Of a stretch of 64,000 bases of DNA, positions 61,967 through 64,000 are shown one piece after another. The stretch is from assembly GCF_002946835.1 (NCBI RefSeq), contig NZ_CP026652.1:372001-436000 (forward strand), given 5' to 3'. The stretch is from Streptomyces dengpaensis. GTDB taxonomy: Bacteria; Actinomycetota; Actinomycetes; Streptomycetales; Streptomycetaceae. The notes below the pieces were generated by a model that saw only the letters and a program-made list of their open reading frames with translations, had not been told where the DNA came from and did no database searches. Numbering within the stretch: the first letter of the stretch is position 1; the number at the start of each line of letters is the position of its first letter. Position numbers and translations under genes: made by a program.

Positions 61967-63670
61967 ATGGCAACAGACACCACCGCCGAAGAAGAACAGG
62001 TCGGCTTCGCTGATCTCGACTTGGACGCGGAGCTCGTGCGGGCGCTGTCCGCACTGGGCTACGAAGAGCCCACCCCGATCCAGCGGGAGGCGATCCCTCC
62101 CCTGTTGGAGGGCCATGATCTGCTGGGGCAGGCTGCTACGGGCACCGGGAAGACCGCCGCATTCGCCCTGCCGGTGCTGCAGCGCATTCCCCGGGACCGC
62201 AAGGATGGGCTACCAGCCGCCCTGGTACTGGTGCCCACCCGGGAGCTGGCCATCCAGGTGTCGGAGGCCGTCCACCGCTACGGCACCGGCCTGGGCATCC
62301 GTGTCCTGCCTGTCTACGGCGGGCAGCCGATCGGGCGGCAGCTGCGCTCCCTGGAACGCGGCGTCGACGTGGTGGTGGCCACCCCGGGGCGGGCACTGGA
62401 CCACATCGCGCGCGGGACACTGCGGCTCGACGGTCTGCAAACCGTCGTCCTGGACGAGGCCGACGAAATGCTTGACATGGGCTTCTCCGAGGACATCGAC
62501 GCGATCCTGGAGAACGTGCCGGAAGAGCGCCAGACGGTGCTGTTCTCAGCGACGATGCCGGGCCGTATCGACTCCATGGCCCGGCGTCACCTGTCCGATC
62601 CGGTCCGTATCCAGATCGAGCGGGAAGCGCCGGCCCCGGGCGAGGCTCCGAAGACAAGGGAATCCGCCTACGTCATACGGCGGGCGCAGAAACCCGCCGC
62701 GCTCGGGAGGCTGCTGGACCTGGAGGCACCCGAGGCCGCCATCGTGTTCTGCCGTACGCGCGAGGAGGTGGACCAGCTTTCCGAGACCCTCAACGGGCGC
62801 GGCTACCGGGCCGAAGCCCTGCACGGCGGACTGAGCCAGGAACAGCGCGACCGCGTGATGGGCCGGCTGCGCGGCGGCACCGCGGACCTGCTGGTCGCCA
62901 CCGACGTCGCCGCCCGCGGCATCGACGTCGAACACCTCACGCATGTGATCAATTACGACGTGCCCTCCGCGCCGGAGTCCTACGTCCACCGGATCGGCCG
63001 GGTCGGGCGCGCGGGACGCGAGGGCGTGGCGATCACACTGGCGGAGCCACGCGAACACCGGCAGCTCAAGGCAATCGAGCGGGCGACCGGACGCAAAATC
63101 CCCGTGGAGATGGTGCCGTCCGTCGCGGATCTGCGGGCCAGGCGCCTGGAGCTGACGCGGGCCGCGCTGCACGAGAGCATCCTGGAGGACGAGGACCTGG
63201 AACGGTTCCGGGTCGTGGTGGAGAACCTCGCCGACGAGTTCGATGTGATGGATGTGGCGCTGGCCGCGGTGAAGCTGGCGCACGAGACGGGTGGCGCCGC
63301 CATCGACGAGGAAGAGATCCCCGAGGTCGCCCCCCTGCACCGAGACAAGGACAGGAGCCGGGAGAGGGGCAGGGGCGGGGAGCGCGGCCCGCGCGGACGC
63401 AAGGGCGGCGGCGGGCCCCAACGGGGCATGACACGCCTGTTCGTCGGCGCCGGCCGCAGCGCCGGCATCCGGCCGCAGGACCTCGTCGGCGCCATCACCG
63501 GCGAATCGCAACTCAACGGCCGGGACATCGGCTCCATCGAGATCGCCGACCGCTTCTCCCTGGTGGAGGTCCCCGAGAACGCGGCAACCGACGTCATCGG
63601 CGCCCTGCGCGGCAGCACCATCAAGGGACGCAAACCCACCGTCCGCCGGGAGCGGGCCCAGACCCGCTGA
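61967..63670 (+). CDS. deaD: DEAD-box RNA helicase with DbpA-type RNA-binding domain
   Basis: A 567-residue ATP-dependent RNA helicase. Q motif GYEEPTPIQ, motif I QAATGTGKTAAF, PTRELA, TPGR, motif II DEADE, motif III FSATMP, then DVAARGIDVEH and HRIGRVGRAGREG in the second RecA domain. A basic RGG-like linker (GRGGERGPRGRKGGGG) leads to the DbpA RNA-binding domain (LFVGAGRSAGIRPQDLVGAI). Likely role in ribosome assembly or cold-adapted RNA turnover. ATG at 61967 follows GGAGGAAGGGG. It ends with a terminator at 63746. Confidence 0.95.
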   Translation: MATDTTAEEEQVGFADLDLDAELVRALSALGYEEPTPIQREAIPPLLEGHDLLGQAATGTGKTAAFALPVLQRIPRDRKDGLPAALVLVPTRELAIQVSEAVHRYGTGLGIRVLPVYGGQPIGRQLRSLERGVDVVVATPGRALDHIARGTLRLDGLQTVVLDEADEMLDMGFSEDIDAILENVPEERQTVLFSATMPGRIDSMARRHLSDPVRIQIEREAPAPGEAPKTRESAYVIRRAQKPAALGRLLDLEAPEAAIVFCRTREEVDQLSETLNGRGYRAEALHGGLSQEQRDRVMGRLRGGTADLLVATDVAARGIDVEHLTHVINYDVPSAPESYVHRIGRVGRAGREGVAITLAEPREHRQLKAIERATGRKIPVEMVPSVADLRARRLELTRAALHESILEDEDLERFRVVVENLADEFDVMDVALAAVKLAHETGGAAIDEEEIPEVAPLHRDKDRSRERGRGGERGPRGRKGGGGPQRGMTRLFVGAGRSAGIRPQDLVGAITGESQLNGRDIGSIEIADRFSLVEVPENAATDVIGALRGSTIKGRKPTVRRERAQTR

Positions 63671-63745
63671 CCGACAATGGCCGCCTTGCGGGCGGCGGAC
63701 TGGGCTGTGCCCACCCCACAACCACGACAGGCACGACAACCACGA

Positions 63746-63772
63746 CAGGCCCCGAATGCCTCCCGGGGCCTG
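63746..63772. terminator. Terminator after the helicase
   Basis: CAGGCCCCG pairs with CGGGGCCTG over 9 bp with a 9-base loop, 76 bases after the stop. Short CCACGACAGG direct repeats lie just before it. Confidence 0.75.
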
Positions 63773-64000
63773 CCGCGTTGAATGCACCTGGCAGGACGCC
63801 AGCCTGACCCATGAGGCCGGACGGCCTGGTAGTACTCCGGGGGCAGATCATGGACTCCACGGCCGAGATACGACCTGCCGCCAGTCGCATCAGGAGCATC
63901 AGCAGGCGAGACGACGCGCCTTCTCTACTGCTTCCAGGCCCGCGTACAGCGCGGGTTCGCCGCCTCTGCAGCGCCGCCTGCCTCCTGTCTCAGCCCTCGG
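63773..64000. other. No gene recognised
   Basis: The window end holds no start-plus-RBS frame or family match on either strand. Confidence 0.5.

Noticed and set aside
1..64000. tRNA genes, attachment sites or CRISPR arrays
   Set aside because: No cloverleaf with a GGTTCGAATCC-type arm, no paired att repeats and no regularly spaced repeats were seen.

Overview
The sequence is GC-rich throughout, with strong third-position GC bias, Streptomyces-type ribosome binding sites and typical Streptomyces families (DUF5709, DUF6510, CGNR zinc-finger proteins, MmyB-like regulators, GAF/PP2C phosphatases). I read it as an accessory region of a Streptomyces or close relative, for example a chromosome arm or large plasmid. 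There is no rRNA, tRNA, CRISPR array or replication gene. At least eight insertion-sequence remnants or elements and many broken genes indicate repeated insertion and deletion.

1-9 kb: a VOC protein, a flavin disulfide reductase, an RraA-like aldolase, a molybdopterin oxidoreductase/flavin reductase/DUF6510 set with an antisense DUF5709 gene inside it, an unusual extra cysteinyl-tRNA synthetase, and a Nit6803-type nitrilase. Two nearly identical 18-bp palindromes (80-97 and 8019-8036) suggest a shared regulator for the first and last parts of this block.

9.5-24.4 kb: a redox and energy block. It holds an RclA-like reductase, the homodimeric pyruvate dehydrogenase E1 (aceE), thioredoxin reductase, an AhpD-like protein, an NADH-dehydrogenase-like flavoprotein divergent from a cysteine-containing Rrf2 sensor, a frameshifted ohr, and msrA. 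msrB lies far away at 60.3 kb. A wrecked second rrf2 copy sits in front of aceE.

24.7-28.9 kb: a zinc alcohol dehydrogenase, an IS256 scar, an HxlR regulator next to a TDT-family membrane transporter with a shared candidate operator, and a CGNR protein.

29.3-39.5 kb: a catabolic block in four transcription units. These are flavin reductase, two hydrolases and enoyl-CoA hydratase; homogentisate-dioxygenase-like protein, hydrolase and YciI protein; maleate isomerase and esterase; and a cupin. Together they look like aromatic ring cleavage followed by maleate to fumarate conversion, but no ring hydroxylase is present.

40-52 kb: regulators, three more alcohol-dehydrogenase-type genes (one beheaded), a beta-propeller protein, a second CGNR protein, a metallo-beta-lactamase-fold hydrolase, a solitary tnpB element with its 3-prime hairpin, and IS5, IS1380, IS701 and IS630 debris.

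52.9-64 kb: a GAF-PAS-GAF-PP2C phosphatase with a P450 tail fragment at its stop codon, a secreted cupin, a P-loop fragment, a complete but frameshifted IS1380 element with 21-bp inverted repeats, msrB, and a DEAD-box RNA helicase with a DbpA-type RNA-binding domain.
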